Assembly: GCA_017854855.1 (NCBI GenBank)
Contig: JAFMGZ010000006.1
Location: 52,845-116,844, forward strand
From: Sulfitobacter sp.
Lineage (GTDB): Bacteria > Pseudomonadota > Alphaproteobacteria > Rhodobacterales > Rhodobacteraceae
DNA length: 64,000 bases
Direction: 5' to 3'
Shown piece by piece: positions 1 to 9,076 of the stretch (its first letter is position 1; every line of letters begins with the position of its first letter). The position numbers and the translations under genes are program-made. The notes under the pieces were generated by a model that saw nothing but the letters and a program-made list of their open reading frames with translations, was not told the origin of the DNA and made no database searches.

Positions 1-77
1 GCGGTATCTGCGGGCATGGACAGGGAAAATACCCGTGTTGTGCCCAATTCACCTGCGGGAATGTCGATACGGGACAT
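1..77 (-). CDS. Unknown protein, N-terminal fragment cut by window edge
   Basis: An open frame on the minus strand begins with ATG at 77 and runs off the window after about 25 residues, starting MSRIDIPAGELG. It lies 7 bp downstream of the pyrB stop codon in the same direction, so it is probably co-transcribed with pyrB. In many bacteria the gene after pyrB is pyrC, but this N-terminus does not look like a dihydroorotase start that I recognise, so no function is assigned. No strong ribosome-binding site is visible. The call rests mainly on spacing and frame. Confidence 0.45.
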   Translation of the reverse strand, partial: MSRIDIPAGELGTTRVFSLSMPADT

Positions 78-84
78 CAGCGTC

Positions 85-1032
85 TTACACCGCTGCGGAT
101 GCGCGGCTGCGTAGATTGCGCGCAAGCAGGTCCATCGCGGCCATGCGGACGGCCACGCCCATTTCGACCTGATCCTGGATAACGCTGCGGTTGATGTCAT
201 CGGCCAAGGTGCCGTCAATCTCAACGCCCCTGTTCATCGGGCCGGGGTGCATCACGATGGCATCGTCCGCCGCATGGGCCAGCTTCTCTGCATCCAGCCC
301 AAAGCGATGATAATATTCGCGCTCCGACGGGATGAAACCGCCATCCATCCGCTCGCGCTGCAAGCGCAGCATCATCACAACGTCAACGCCCTGCAGCCCT
401 TGTTGCATGTTGTCAAAGACCTCTACCCCGAATTCACCAATGCCCGACGGCATCAAGGTCGGGGGCCCGATCAGGCGGATGCGGTTTTCCATCTTGCCCA
501 GCAGCATGATGTTGGACCGGGCCACGCGACTATGGGCGATATCGCCGCAAATGGCGATGCTCAGCCGGTGCAGCCGCCCCTTGGCCCGCCGGATTGTCAG
601 CGCGTCCAGCAAGGCCTGCGTGGGGTGTTCGTGGCGTCCGTCGCCTGCATTCAACACGGCGCAATTGACCTTTTGGGCCAGCAGATCAACCGCACCGGAC
701 TGCGGGTGGCGCACCACCAGCAAATCAGGATGCATCGCATTCAGGGTCATTGCCGTGTCAATCAGGGTCTCGCCTTTTTTGATCGAACTGGCCTGCATCG
801 CCATGTTCATCACGTCAGCACCCAGCCGTTTGCCCGCAATCTCAAAACTGGCTTGCGTGCGGGTCGAGTTTTCAAAGAACATGTTGATCTGGGTCAGCCC
901 TGCCAGCACATCGACGTGCTTATCAGCGCGGCGGTTCAGATCGACATAGCTTTCGGCCAGATCCAGAATGGTGATGATGTCGCTTTGGGACAGATGTTCG
1001 ATGCCAAGCAGGTGGCGATGGGCAAAAGACAT
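85..1032 (-). CDS. pyrB: Aspartate carbamoyltransferase catalytic subunit
   Basis: PyrB condenses carbamoyl phosphate with aspartate, the first committed step of pyrimidine synthesis in the cytoplasm. The 315-residue product has the carbamoyl-phosphate loop [12 protein letters not shown], the [11 protein letters not shown] segment, and the late [11 protein letters not shown] motif that closes the aspartate site. The length fits the family. The ATG at 1032 is chosen over an in-frame start at 1128, because homology begins at [15 protein letters not shown] and AAAGG lies about 10 bases upstream. The gene diverges from the uracil-DNA glycosylase gene across about 130 bp. No regulatory pyrI or leader peptide is seen next to it. 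Confidence 0.97.
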   Translation of the reverse strand: MSFAHRHLLGIEHLSQSDIITILDLAESYVDLNRRADKHVDVLAGLTQINMFFENSTRTQASFEIAGKRLGADVMNMAMQASSIKKGETLIDTAMTLNAMHPDLLVVRHPQSGAVDLLAQKVNCAVLNAGDGRHEHPTQALLDALTIRRAKGRLHRLSIAICGDIAHSRVARSNIMLLGKMENRIRLIGPPTLMPSGIGEFGVEVFDNMQQGLQGVDVVMMLRLQRERMDGGFIPSEREYYHRFGLDAEKLAHAADDAIVMHPGPMNRGVEIDGTLADDINRSVIQDQVEMGVAVRMAAMDLLARNLRSRASAAV

Positions 1033-1162
1033 ATGAGGCGACCTTTGAAACTGTTGCTGTCTTATAGAGGGCAGGGCCGCATGGCGGCAAGGGACTGCGG
1101 CAGAATGTGACCTGTTGCAATGAGCCATTTAGCTTGGACCGTTTGGGCGCTACCTTGGCAGA

Positions 1163-1951
1163 ATGGAATCAACGCATTTTCATCATGATCTGGCGCTGCT
1201 GGACTGGCAGATTGAACTTGGCGTGACCGAGGCGATCTGTGACGCCCCGGTCAACCGCTATGACGTGCCGGCTGCGTTGGAAAAACCCAAGGCCGTGGCG
1301 CAGGCACCGGCTGCTGTGATGAACATGGCCCCCGCCAAGGTCGATGCCGTAGCCGAAGCAGAGCGTGCGGCAAAAGCTGCAGGAACGCTGGATGAATTGC
1401 GCGCTGCAATGACCGGCTATGAACATTGTGATCTGAAAAAGGGCGCGCGCAATCTGGTGTTCAGTGATGGTATCCCCGGGGCCAGGGTGATGCTGGTCGG
1501 CGAAGCGCCGGGCCGTGATGAAGACCTCGAGGGCAGGCCCTTTGTTGGCCGGGCGGGTCAGCTGCTCGACAAGATGCTGGGGGCAATTGATCTGGGACGC
1601 GACCGGCAGGATGCGCCTGTCTACATTACGAACGTGATGCCTTGGCGCCCGCCGCAGAACCGCGACCCAAAACCCGAAGAGATCGCGATGATGAAGCCGT
1701 TCCTCTTGCGCCATATCGCATTGGCCGCGCCCGAGGTGCTGGTGATTGTCGGCAATTGGTCCTGCCAGGCCCTTTTGGGCAAACGCGGCATCACCCGGCT
1801 GCGGGGCACATGGACAGAAGCCGCAGGATTGCCGGCCTTGCCGATGTTCCATCCGGCCTATCTGCTGCGATCAGCTGAATTCAAACGCGAGGCCTGGGCC
1901 GATTTGCAGAGCCTTCAAGCCAGATTGCGCAAAACCAAGGGGGCCGCATGA
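1163..1951 (+). CDS. Family-4-like uracil-DNA glycosylase, lacking most Fe-S cysteines
   Basis: This 262-residue protein is a member of the uracil-DNA glycosylase superfamily that would excise uracil from DNA. Motif A (GEAPGRDED, residues 113-121) is followed by GRPFVGRAGQLL, and motif B is HPAYLLR (230-236), as in family 4 (UDGa). The first 80 residues are a divergent N-terminal extension. Family 4 enzymes normally bind a 4Fe-4S cluster through four cysteines. Here only Cys89 remains of the first pair, and the usual Lys-Cys before RPP is replaced in NVMPWRPPQNR. Residues 26 and 201 are the only other cysteines. A cluster is therefore unlikely. The gene overlaps moaB by 4 bp. Confidence 0.85.
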   Translation: MESTHFHHDLALLDWQIELGVTEAICDAPVNRYDVPAALEKPKAVAQAPAAVMNMAPAKVDAVAEAERAAKAAGTLDELRAAMTGYEHCDLKKGARNLVFSDGIPGARVMLVGEAPGRDEDLEGRPFVGRAGQLLDKMLGAIDLGRDRQDAPVYITNVMPWRPPQNRDPKPEEIAMMKPFLLRHIALAAPEVLVIVGNWSCQALLGKRGITRLRGTWTEAAGLPALPMFHPAYLLRSAEFKREAWADLQSLQARLRKTKGAA

Positions 1952-2490
1952 GCCGTATCGACGAGACAAAAGACTTTATCCCGGTGCGGATCGCGGTCTT
2001 GACCGTGTCCGATACGCGGGATCTGTCGCAGGACAAATCGGGCGACACCTTGGTGGCGCGGATCACGGCGGCCGGCCACCAATTGGCCCAGCGGCATATT
2101 CTGCCCGATGAGCGCGATCTGATTGCAGACCAGTTGCGTGACTGGTGCGCGGATCCGGGCATTGACGTGATCGTGTCGACTGGCGGCACAGGTCTGACCG
2201 GCCGCGACGTGACCGTAGAAGCGCACCGGGATGTCTATGAAAAGGAAATTGATGCTTTCGGCACGATTTTCACCATCGTTTCCATGCAAAAGATCGGCAC
2301 TTCGGCGGTCCAGAGCCGCGCCACCGGCGGGGTTGCAAATGGCACCTACCTCTTCGCGCTGCCCGGCTCTCCGGGGGCGTGCAAGGATGCCTGGGACGAG
2401 ATTTTGGAAAAACAGCTCGATTATCGGCATCGGCCCTGCAATTTCGTGGAAATAATGCCCCGTCTGGATGAACATCAGCGTCGCAAATAA
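1948..2490 (+). CDS. moaB: Molybdenum cofactor biosynthesis protein MoaB
   Basis: MoaB/Mog-family proteins bind molybdopterin, and Mog adenylates it before metal insertion. The 180-residue protein has the molybdopterin-binding core: AVLTVSDTRD near the N-terminus, then DVIVSTGGTGLTGRDVT and a C-terminal LPGSPGACKDAWDEIL. The start codon overlaps the upstream glycosylase stop as ATGA, so the two genes are translationally coupled although their functions seem unrelated. A larger molybdenum-cofactor operon lies about 13 kb away. The choice between MoaB and Mog rests on overall resemblance, not on a decisive residue. Confidence 0.93.
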   Translation: MSRIDETKDFIPVRIAVLTVSDTRDLSQDKSGDTLVARITAAGHQLAQRHILPDERDLIADQLRDWCADPGIDVIVSTGGTGLTGRDVTVEAHRDVYEKEIDAFGTIFTIVSMQKIGTSAVQSRATGGVANGTYLFALPGSPGACKDAWDEILEKQLDYRHRPCNFVEIMPRLDEHQRRK

Positions 2491-2605
2491 ATTTTGGATG
2501 CAAGCGACGGAAAAGTCTGCCAACTGAGTTCAAGAGTTGTGACTTGGTATTTTGCTACCGGGCATTATTTTGATGTCAGGACATTTTTGTTTGGAATGGA
2601 CGACG

Positions 2606-4057
2606 ATGCGGTTTTTGCGACAAAGCATGATTGGGCTGTTCTTGGCGGCAGCAACGCTTGGACTTTTGGTCTTTGCCGTATCGCTTGTGGGGGGTGCCCT
2701 GCGCGAACGGCTGGCGGATGACCCCAAAGGGCCGCCTGCGCGTGAACGTGTGTTTGCGGTTAATGTCGTAACGGCGGCACCATCTGATGTCGCCCCCTTC
2801 CTGGAATCCTTTGGCGAGGTGCAAAGCCGCCGACAGCTTGAACTGCGTGCCGCAGACGGGGGGCGCGTTATCGCGCTTGCCGATAATTTTGAGGATGGCG
2901 GCGCGGTTCAGGCGGGACAGGTTCTGGTGCGCCTTGATCCTGCGGATACGCAATCTGCTGTGGAACGTGCCGCCAGTGATCTGGCCGATGCACAGGCCGA
3001 AGGCCGTGATGCGCAGCGCAGCCTGCTGCTGGCCGGGGACGAACTTGCGGCATCACAAGAACAGGCGGCCTTGCGTCAAAGCGCCTTTGAGCGGCAGCGC
3101 GATCTGGCGGAGCGCGGCGTGGGCACTGCCAGCCTGAGAGAAACCGCTGAACTGGCCGCATCGGCAGCGCGCCAATCGGTCGTGTCGCGCCGTCAGGCGC
3201 TGGCGCAGGCAGAAGCGCGCGTGGATCAGGCGGCGACCCGTCTGGCGCGGGCCAAAATCGCCCTGGCCGAAGCGAACCGCCGTCTGGAGGATACGGTCCT
3301 GACGGCACCCTTTGACGGGGTGTTGTCAGCGACAAATGTGATCGTGGGCCGGTTGGTGTCGCCCAATGAACGATTGGCCGAATTGATTGATCCCACGGAT
3401 CTGGAGGTTTCTTTCCGGCTGTCGACCGCGCAATACGCCCGGCTTCTGGATGCAGAAGGCGCGCTGGTCCGCGCGGATCTAAGCGCCACGCTTGACGTGG
3501 CCGGTGTGGATCTTGAGGCCCGGGGCAGAATTAGCCGGGCCAGTGCTGCGGCGGGAGAAGGTGCCACTGGACGGTTGCTTTTTGGCGGATTGAACGATGC
3601 AAAGGGGTTCAAACCGGGTGATTTTGTCACTGTCCGGGTCGAGGAACCGGTATTGGAAAATGTGGTGCGCCTGCCTGCCTCTGCGGTTGACGCGAGGGGC
3701 GAGGTGCTGGTGCTGGATGGTGAAAACCGTCTTGAGGCCATCGCGGTAGAGCTTTTGCGCAGGCAGGGGGATGATGTTCTGGTGCGCGGCCCGATCACTG
3801 GTCGGCAGGTCGTGCAGACGCGCTCCCCTTTGTTGGGCGCTGGCATTGCGGTGAAACCCTTGCAGAAAGACGCGGTGCCGCCTTCAGAGCCGGAAATGCT
3901 TGAACTGACAGAAGAACGCCGTGCCCGCCTGGTCGCATTTGTGCAGGGCAACAACCGAATGCCCGAAGAGGCCAAGGCACGTGTTCTGGCCCAATTGGCG
4001 GAACCGATGGTGCCTGCGAACATGGTCGCGCGGATCGAAAGCCGGATGGGGGGCTAG
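2606..4057 (+). CDS. RND efflux periplasmic adaptor (membrane fusion protein)
   Basis: This 483-residue adaptor would bridge an inner-membrane RND pump and an outer-membrane channel. It has an N-terminal membrane anchor (MIGLFLAAATLGLLVFAVSL), a first lipoyl half-motif (AADGGRVIALADNFEDGGAV), a long alpha-hairpin rich in Ala/Glu/Arg, and the second half-motif TVLTAPFDGVLSATNVIVG. A beta-barrel domain and a C-terminal extension follow. The ATG at 2606 is preferred over an in-frame start 54 bp upstream, because the transmembrane anchor begins there. The RND pump gene follows after 3 bp, so the two form an operon. No TolC-type gene is next to it. Confidence 0.9.
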   Translation: MRFLRQSMIGLFLAAATLGLLVFAVSLVGGALRERLADDPKGPPARERVFAVNVVTAAPSDVAPFLESFGEVQSRRQLELRAADGGRVIALADNFEDGGAVQAGQVLVRLDPADTQSAVERAASDLADAQAEGRDAQRSLLLAGDELAASQEQAALRQSAFERQRDLAERGVGTASLRETAELAASAARQSVVSRRQALAQAEARVDQAATRLARAKIALAEANRRLEDTVLTAPFDGVLSATNVIVGRLVSPNERLAELIDPTDLEVSFRLSTAQYARLLDAEGALVRADLSATLDVAGVDLEARGRISRASAAAGEGATGRLLFGGLNDAKGFKPGDFVTVRVEEPVLENVVRLPASAVDARGEVLVLDGENRLEAIAVELLRRQGDDVLVRGPITGRQVVQTRSPLLGAGIAVKPLQKDAVPPSEPEMLELTEERRARLVAFVQGNNRMPEEAKARVLAQLAEPMVPANMVARIESRMGG

Positions 4058-4060
4058 GGG

Positions 4061-7000
4061 ATGGTGCGCAAGATGCCCAGTGCAGCCGGCGGGCTATTGT
4101 CCTATTTCGTGAGGCACAGGACAGCTGCGAACCTTTTGCTCGTGGTTTTGCTGGTCGCGGGGATGGCCGCCGCACCCAATATGCGCGCGCAATTCTTTCC
4201 CGATGTGATCATAGACAATGTGACCGTAAACACCGTTTGGCGCGGCGCAGGTGCCGAGGATGTCGATACCGCGATCATCCAGGTGCTGGAGCCTGCCCTT
4301 CTGGCGGTCGAGGGGGTGGAAAGCTCTTCGAGCACCTCGCGCGAAGGGTCCGGCACGATCATGCTGGAATTTGACCCCGGCTGGGACATGGCGCGCGCAG
4401 CCAATGATGTGCAATCGGCCGTAGATGCGATCACGACCCTGCCAGAAGAGGCCGAGGACCCCAATGTCAGGCGCGGCGCATGGCGCGACCGGGTGACCGA
4501 TGTGGTGATCACCGGGCCCATCGCCCCCGAACAGCTGGGCCGTTTTGCGGATGAATTCGTGACCCGCCTGTTTGCCGTGGGTGTGACCAGAACGATCATC
4601 CAGGGCGTCGCTTCTCCTCAAACCATGGTCGAAGTGCCGTCTTCCAAGTTGATCGCCTATGACGTGAGCATGGCTGAAATCGCGGCTGCCATCGCTTCAG
4701 AGGTGGATGCGGACCCTGCGGGAGACGTCGAGGGGGCCAATGCCCGTGTGCGCACGGGCACGGCCAAACGCAGCGCGACCCAGATCGCAGGCATTGTGCT
4801 GCGGTCCAATCCCGATGGATCAGTGCTGACCATCGGCGATATCGCCGTGGTCCGCGAAGAGGGCGTTGACCGCAACCAAAGCTACTTTGTGGGGTCTGAC
4901 CCGGCCATCTCTGTCAGGATCGACCGATCTGATCGCGGGGATGCAATCGGCATTCAGGAACAGGTCGAACAAGTGGCGGCGGAACTGCAGGCCACCTTGC
5001 CTGCAAATGTCAGCATTGAGTTGATCCGCACCCGCGCCGAAGCCATTACCGGCCGACTTGATCTGTTGATTGACAATGGGCTGATGGGCCTTGGGCTGGT
5101 CATCTGTTTGCTGTTTCTGTTTCTTAACGCGCGCACGGCCTTTTGGGTGGCGGCGGGCATTCCGGTGGCCATGGGGGCCGCGATTGCCCTGATGTACCTG
5201 GGCGGTCTGACGATCAACATGATCTCTTTGTTCGGCCTGATCATCACCTTGGGCATTGTGGTGGATGATGCGATTGTTGTCGGGGAACATACGGATTATC
5301 GCTATCGCACCTTGGGCGAAGGGCCGATGCAGGCGGCCGAAAATGCTGCCTCCCGCATGGCGATGCCTGTCTTTGCCGCCACATTGACCACGATCATCGC
5401 TTTCTTTGGTTTGATCGCCGTGGGCGGGCGTTTTGGCGATCTGATCCGCGATATCCCCTTTACCGTGATCGCAGTGCTGGCCGCATCGCTTGTCGAATGT
5501 TTCCTTATCCTGCCAAACCACATGGCCCATGCGATCAAGGCGGCGGACAAGGAACATTGGTACGACATGCCAAGCCGTATCGTGAACAAGGGCTTTGTCT
5601 GGATGCGCGAAAGGCTGTTCAGGCCACTTATGGGCGGCGTGATTGCTGCGCGTTATGTGGTGCTGGCCGGGGTCGTCGCGGTTCTGGCCTCGCAGGTCGC
5701 ACTCTTTATTCAGGGGGATGTTCAATGGCGCTTTTTCAATGCGCCGGAACGGGGGTCCGTCACCGGCAACTTCATGATGACCGAAGGGGCGACCCGTAGC
5801 GATACGCTTGAGATGATGCGCGAATTCCAACGTGCCACAGAGGAACTGGGAGCCGAGTATGAAGCGCGCTATGGCACCAACCCGATCGACTATGTGATCG
5901 CGCAGATTGGTGGCAATGCGGGCCGTGGGCTGGCAGGGTCTGATAACAAGGACCCCGATCTGCTGGGCGGCATTTCGATTGAACTGATCGACGCCGACCT
6001 GCGTCCCTATTCCAGCTTTGCCTTTGTGGGTGAATTGCAAGACAAGGTGGTTCAACACCCGCTTGCAGAGACTGTCAGCTTCAGAGGCTGGCGTTCCGGT
6101 CCCGGCGGTGATGCCTTGGATGTCCAGTTTTATGGTGCCACCACGGACACGCTCAAGGGTGCCTCCGAAGATCTGCAAGACGCTTTGCGCCAATTCCCCG
6201 AAGTCAGCGCGGTGCAGGATAACCTGGCCTATGACAAGGAAGAGCTGATCCTTGATCTGACGCCGCAGGGTCAGGCGCTGGGCTTTACCATCGACACGCT
6301 GGGGCGTGCGCTGCGCAACCGTCTGGGCGGGATCGAAGCGGCGACCTATCCCGATGGTCCCCGCTCTGCGACGATACGGGTGGAACTGCCCAAAGGCGAG
6401 TTGACGGCCGATTTCCTGGATCGAACCCAGATGCGGACGCCCGCAGGGCAATATGTGCCCCTGGCGGATATTGTCAGCGTTGAGCGCCGGACAGGTTTCA
6501 GCACGGTGCGACGCGAGAACGGCATCAGGCTGATCTCTGTCACGGGCGACATCTCAGAGGATGATGCCGCCCGCGCCACGGAAATCACGCAAGCGTTGCA
6601 AGACGATATACTGCCGCGCATTGCATCAGAGCGTCAGGTCGAATTCCGCATTTCCGGGCTTAGCGAACAGGAGAATGACTTTCTCAACGACGCGATGACG
6701 GGGCTGATCCTGTGCCTGACCGGCATATTCCTGGTTCTTGCCTGGGTGTTTGGCAGCTGGACCCGGCCGCTGGTCGTGATGGCGATCATACCCTTTGGTC
6801 TGGTGGGGACGATCTATGGCCATAATTTGTGGGATGTCCCGCTGAGCATGTTCACGGTCGTCGGCCTGTTGGGGATGACGGGAATTATCATCAATGATTC
6901 CATCGTGCTGGTGACAACGATTGACGAATACTCAGAGACGCGCGGCCTGATCCCGTCGATTATTGACGGGGCTACTGACCGCTTGCGGCCTGTCATGTTG

Positions 7001-7462
7001 ACCACGCTGACCACGGTGCTGGGCATGGCACCGCTGCTCTACGAGCAAAGCCAGCAGGCACAGTTCTTGAAACCCACGGTGATCACTTTGGTTTACGGGT
7101 TGGGCTTTGGGATGCTGTTGGTGCTTTTGGTGGTCCCGGCGCTGGTGGCGGCGCAGCATGACGTGGCGCGTCAGATCACCGCGATGCGGCGCGGCATGCG
7201 TGCGCCTGTCACCGCGATGCGGCTGGGGATTGCAGGTCTTTGGGCGGCGATCATCGGATGGGGTGCGGCAACACTGGGCTGGGCTGCCTGGTACGGCAGC
7301 CTGCATCCTGCGGTGGGGGCGCTTTTGCCGATGCTGGACCAGCTGTCACCGATGACGGCGGCCTTGTTGGTGTTCATCCTTGGGACGGCCGCAGTGGCGC
7401 TGTCGGGGTATATTCTGGCGGCGCTGGTCATGGGGTTGCGCAAGCCTCGCAGCACTGGTTGA
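4061..7462 (+). CDS. RND-family efflux transporter, inner-membrane pump
   Basis: This 1133-residue protein is a proton-driven export pump of the AcrB/HAE1 type. TM1 is followed by a large porter loop and the typical repeated architecture: TM2-6 near residues 340-500, a second periplasmic loop, then TM8-12 near 880-1030. The proton-relay helix reads LGIVVDDAIVVGEH with the conserved Asp pair, and the second repeat has MTGIIINDSIVLV. Two further hydrophobic segments and a loop extend the C-terminus (about residues 1050-1125) beyond the usual end. The adaptor gene is 3 bp upstream. Substrates cannot be inferred from sequence; the clade resembles environmental multidrug or lipid exporters. Confidence 0.92.
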   Translation: MVRKMPSAAGGLLSYFVRHRTAANLLLVVLLVAGMAAAPNMRAQFFPDVIIDNVTVNTVWRGAGAEDVDTAIIQVLEPALLAVEGVESSSSTSREGSGTIMLEFDPGWDMARAANDVQSAVDAITTLPEEAEDPNVRRGAWRDRVTDVVITGPIAPEQLGRFADEFVTRLFAVGVTRTIIQGVASPQTMVEVPSSKLIAYDVSMAEIAAAIASEVDADPAGDVEGANARVRTGTAKRSATQIAGIVLRSNPDGSVLTIGDIAVVREEGVDRNQSYFVGSDPAISVRIDRSDRGDAIGIQEQVEQVAAELQATLPANVSIELIRTRAEAITGRLDLLIDNGLMGLGLVICLLFLFLNARTAFWVAAGIPVAMGAAIALMYLGGLTINMISLFGLIITLGIVVDDAIVVGEHTDYRYRTLGEGPMQAAENAASRMAMPVFAATLTTIIAFFGLIAVGGRFGDLIRDIPFTVIAVLAASLVECFLILPNHMAHAIKAADKEHWYDMPSRIVNKGFVWMRERLFRPLMGGVIAARYVVLAGVVAVLASQVALFIQGDVQWRFFNAPERGSVTGNFMMTEGATRSDTLEMMREFQRATEELGAEYEARYGTNPIDYVIAQIGGNAGRGLAGSDNKDPDLLGGISIELIDADLRPYSSFAFVGELQDKVVQHPLAETVSFRGWRSGPGGDALDVQFYGATTDTLKGASEDLQDALRQFPEVSAVQDNLAYDKEELILDLTPQGQALGFTIDTLGRALRNRLGGIEAATYPDGPRSATIRVELPKGELTADFLDRTQMRTPAGQYVPLADIVSVERRTGFSTVRRENGIRLISVTGDISEDDAARATEITQALQDDILPRIASERQVEFRISGLSEQENDFLNDAMTGLILCLTGIFLVLAWVFGSWTRPLVVMAIIPFGLVGTIYGHNLWDVPLSMFTVVGLLGMTGIIINDSIVLVTTIDEYSETRGLIPSIIDGATDRLRPVMLTTLTTVLGMAPLLYEQSQQAQFLKPTVITLVYGLGFGMLLVLLVVPALVAAQHDVARQITAMRRGMRAPVTAMRLGIAGLWAAIIGWGAATLGWAAWYGSLHPAVGALLPMLDQLSPMTAALLVFILGTAAVALSGYILAALVMGLRKPRSTG

Positions 7463-7540
7463 CGGGTCGTGGCGGATAGGTCTTGGCCGATTGGGAGTCA
7501 CTGACGGGCCTTGGCGGTCACGCGGGCCGCATGTCGCGCC

Positions 7541-8350
7541 TTAGCCCGGTGTGCAGCCCTGAATATCTACCGCGTGTTTCTTGCCCAGAACGGTAATTCT
7601 GATGTCGGAGCGGTCCAGGGCGATGGCGGCACCGCTGTCTGAAATCATCTCACCCACGGCGACCAGGGTCTTGCCGCTGCGGCTGCTTTTGGTCTCGCCA
7701 ATCCATAGATTGGGCTGACCGGGCTCGATCACCACAACCTCTGTGGCACCGGTTGACGGCAGGACCATGGTTGCCTTGATCTCAAACCCATCCGCTGTCG
7801 GGGAAAGCGCGCAGCTGGCCGTGCGCACCCCTGCCTCTCGGGCGGTCAGGGGACGGTCTGCCAATGCGGCGACAATGCTGGGGGTCGGCTTGGTGTTGTC
7901 ACCCGAGATGATTGCGCTCAGGCGCATCTGGTGGGGGACGCAAATGTCGCTGCACACGCCAATGTCCAGATCGGCCCTCAGCGTGATGGGTTCGCCATCT
8001 TGGCGCGGGGCCAGCGCAATCGGCAGCACCAGCACGCCAGAGTAGCCGATGGTCTGCATGCCTGCGGTCAGAAATACCTCAGGCGTGGGCCAGGTGATTC
8101 CCACGCCGCGCAGGTTTTTTGAGCCTGACCAGTCGAAATGCGGTGGAATGCCCGCATCGCCGGGCGCGCGCCAATAGGTTTTCCAGCCTGGTGCCAGTGT
8201 CAGCCTCAGGGCCGCCATGCGCGTGCCATCGGCCTGTTGCCAGCCCGACAGGATTTCCCCCTTGACCGGGGTTTCAAAACTGTCCCCGGCGGACAGCGGC
8301 AAAGCGGTCGCGCAGCCCAGGGCCAGCGCAGTGAGGATGCGAATGATCAT
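7541..8350 (-). CDS. Stand-alone DsbD N-terminal-domain-like periplasmic protein
   Basis: The 269-residue product has a signal peptide (MIIRILTALALGCATALPLS) and a beta-rich body with the Cys pair GVCSDICVP. That motif resembles the redox-active cysteines of the DsbD alpha domain, which passes electrons to periplasmic thiol partners. The membrane and thioredoxin-like domains of full DsbD are absent. A further Cys lies near the C-terminus. Start choice is uncertain: ATG at 8350 begins the signal peptide but has AAAGGG very close, and ATG at 8371 or 8404 are alternatives. The gene is convergent with the RND pump and divergent from yqgE. A role in copper handling or cytochrome maturation is only inference. 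Confidence 0.8.
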   Translation of the reverse strand: MIIRILTALALGCATALPLSAGDSFETPVKGEILSGWQQADGTRMAALRLTLAPGWKTYWRAPGDAGIPPHFDWSGSKNLRGVGITWPTPEVFLTAGMQTIGYSGVLVLPIALAPRQDGEPITLRADLDIGVCSDICVPHQMRLSAIISGDNTKPTPSIVAALADRPLTAREAGVRTASCALSPTADGFEIKATMVLPSTGATEVVVIEPGQPNLWIGETKSSRSGKTLVAVGEMISDSGAAIALDRSDIRITVLGKKHAVDIQGCTPG

Positions 8351-8503
8351 GCCCTTTGATGCGCCATTCATCGCGCGCTGCCAAGTCACGTTTGTTTCAT
8401 GCATGTTTCGGCGTCGCACCGCCCGCTGGCATCCAAACAGGTTGCATGGCACCCCGAGCGCGGGCATGCTGTCGTCAATGCTGCTATTTGGGGCCTGTAC
8501 AAG

Positions 8504-9073
8504 ATGGGTGATGTCACGTTCCACCTCACAGGAAAATTGCTGATTGCGATGCCGGGCATGGGCGATACGCGATTTGCCCATAGCGTTATCTTTGTGTCCT
8601 CGCATACCGCCGAAGGGGCGATGGGGCTGGTGGTCAATAAACCCACCAAGAATGTCAGTCTGTCAGATGTCTTGCATCAATTATCCCGCGATGCGGCCCT
8701 GTCCAAGCGGTCCTTCAAGCTGCATTACGGCGGTCCGGTTGAAAAGGAGCGTGGATTTGTCCTGCATTCAGATGAATATCGCTCGGCGCTGCAAACACTG
8801 GTCATTCCGGGCGGATTTGCCCTGACGGCGACCTTGGATGTGCTGGAAGACATCGCGCAGGACAAGGGGCCGCAGCAGGCCTTGCTGATGCTGGGCTATT
8901 CCGGCTGGGGGGCTGGCCAGTTGGAGGGCGAGATCGCCCGCAATGGCTGGTTGATTGCGGATGCGACGCCTGAATTGGTTTTTGAAACCCCAGATGCCGA
9001 AAAATGGCAGGCGGCATTGCATTCACTGGGGATTGATCCGCTGATGCTGTCGGCGACTGCCGGGCGGGCCTGA
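8504..9073 (+). CDS. yqgE: YqgE/AlgH family protein
   Basis: This 189-residue protein matches the UPF0301 (YqgE/AlgH) family in length and motifs: LTGKLLIAMPGMGDTRFAHS at the start, GAMGLVVNKPT, then LHYGGPVEKERGFVLH and LGYSGWGAGQLEGEI. The biochemical function of the family is unresolved; an early link to alginate regulation in Pseudomonas gave the AlgH name. The ATG at 8504 starts the family core, and the open frame continues upstream to 8399 without homology. It ends 3 bp before the convergent Sua5 gene. Confidence 0.92.
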   Translation: MGDVTFHLTGKLLIAMPGMGDTRFAHSVIFVSSHTAEGAMGLVVNKPTKNVSLSDVLHQLSRDAALSKRSFKLHYGGPVEKERGFVLHSDEYRSALQTLVIPGGFALTATLDVLEDIAQDKGPQQALLMLGYSGWGAGQLEGEIARNGWLIADATPELVFETPDAEKWQAALHSLGIDPLMLSATAGRA

Positions 9074-9076
9074 CGC

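Noticed and set aside
4820..6451. A long antisense open frame across the RND pump gene
   Set aside because: It mirrors the pump gene on the opposite strand, has no ribosome-binding site or family signature, and arises from the G+C-rich codon bias.
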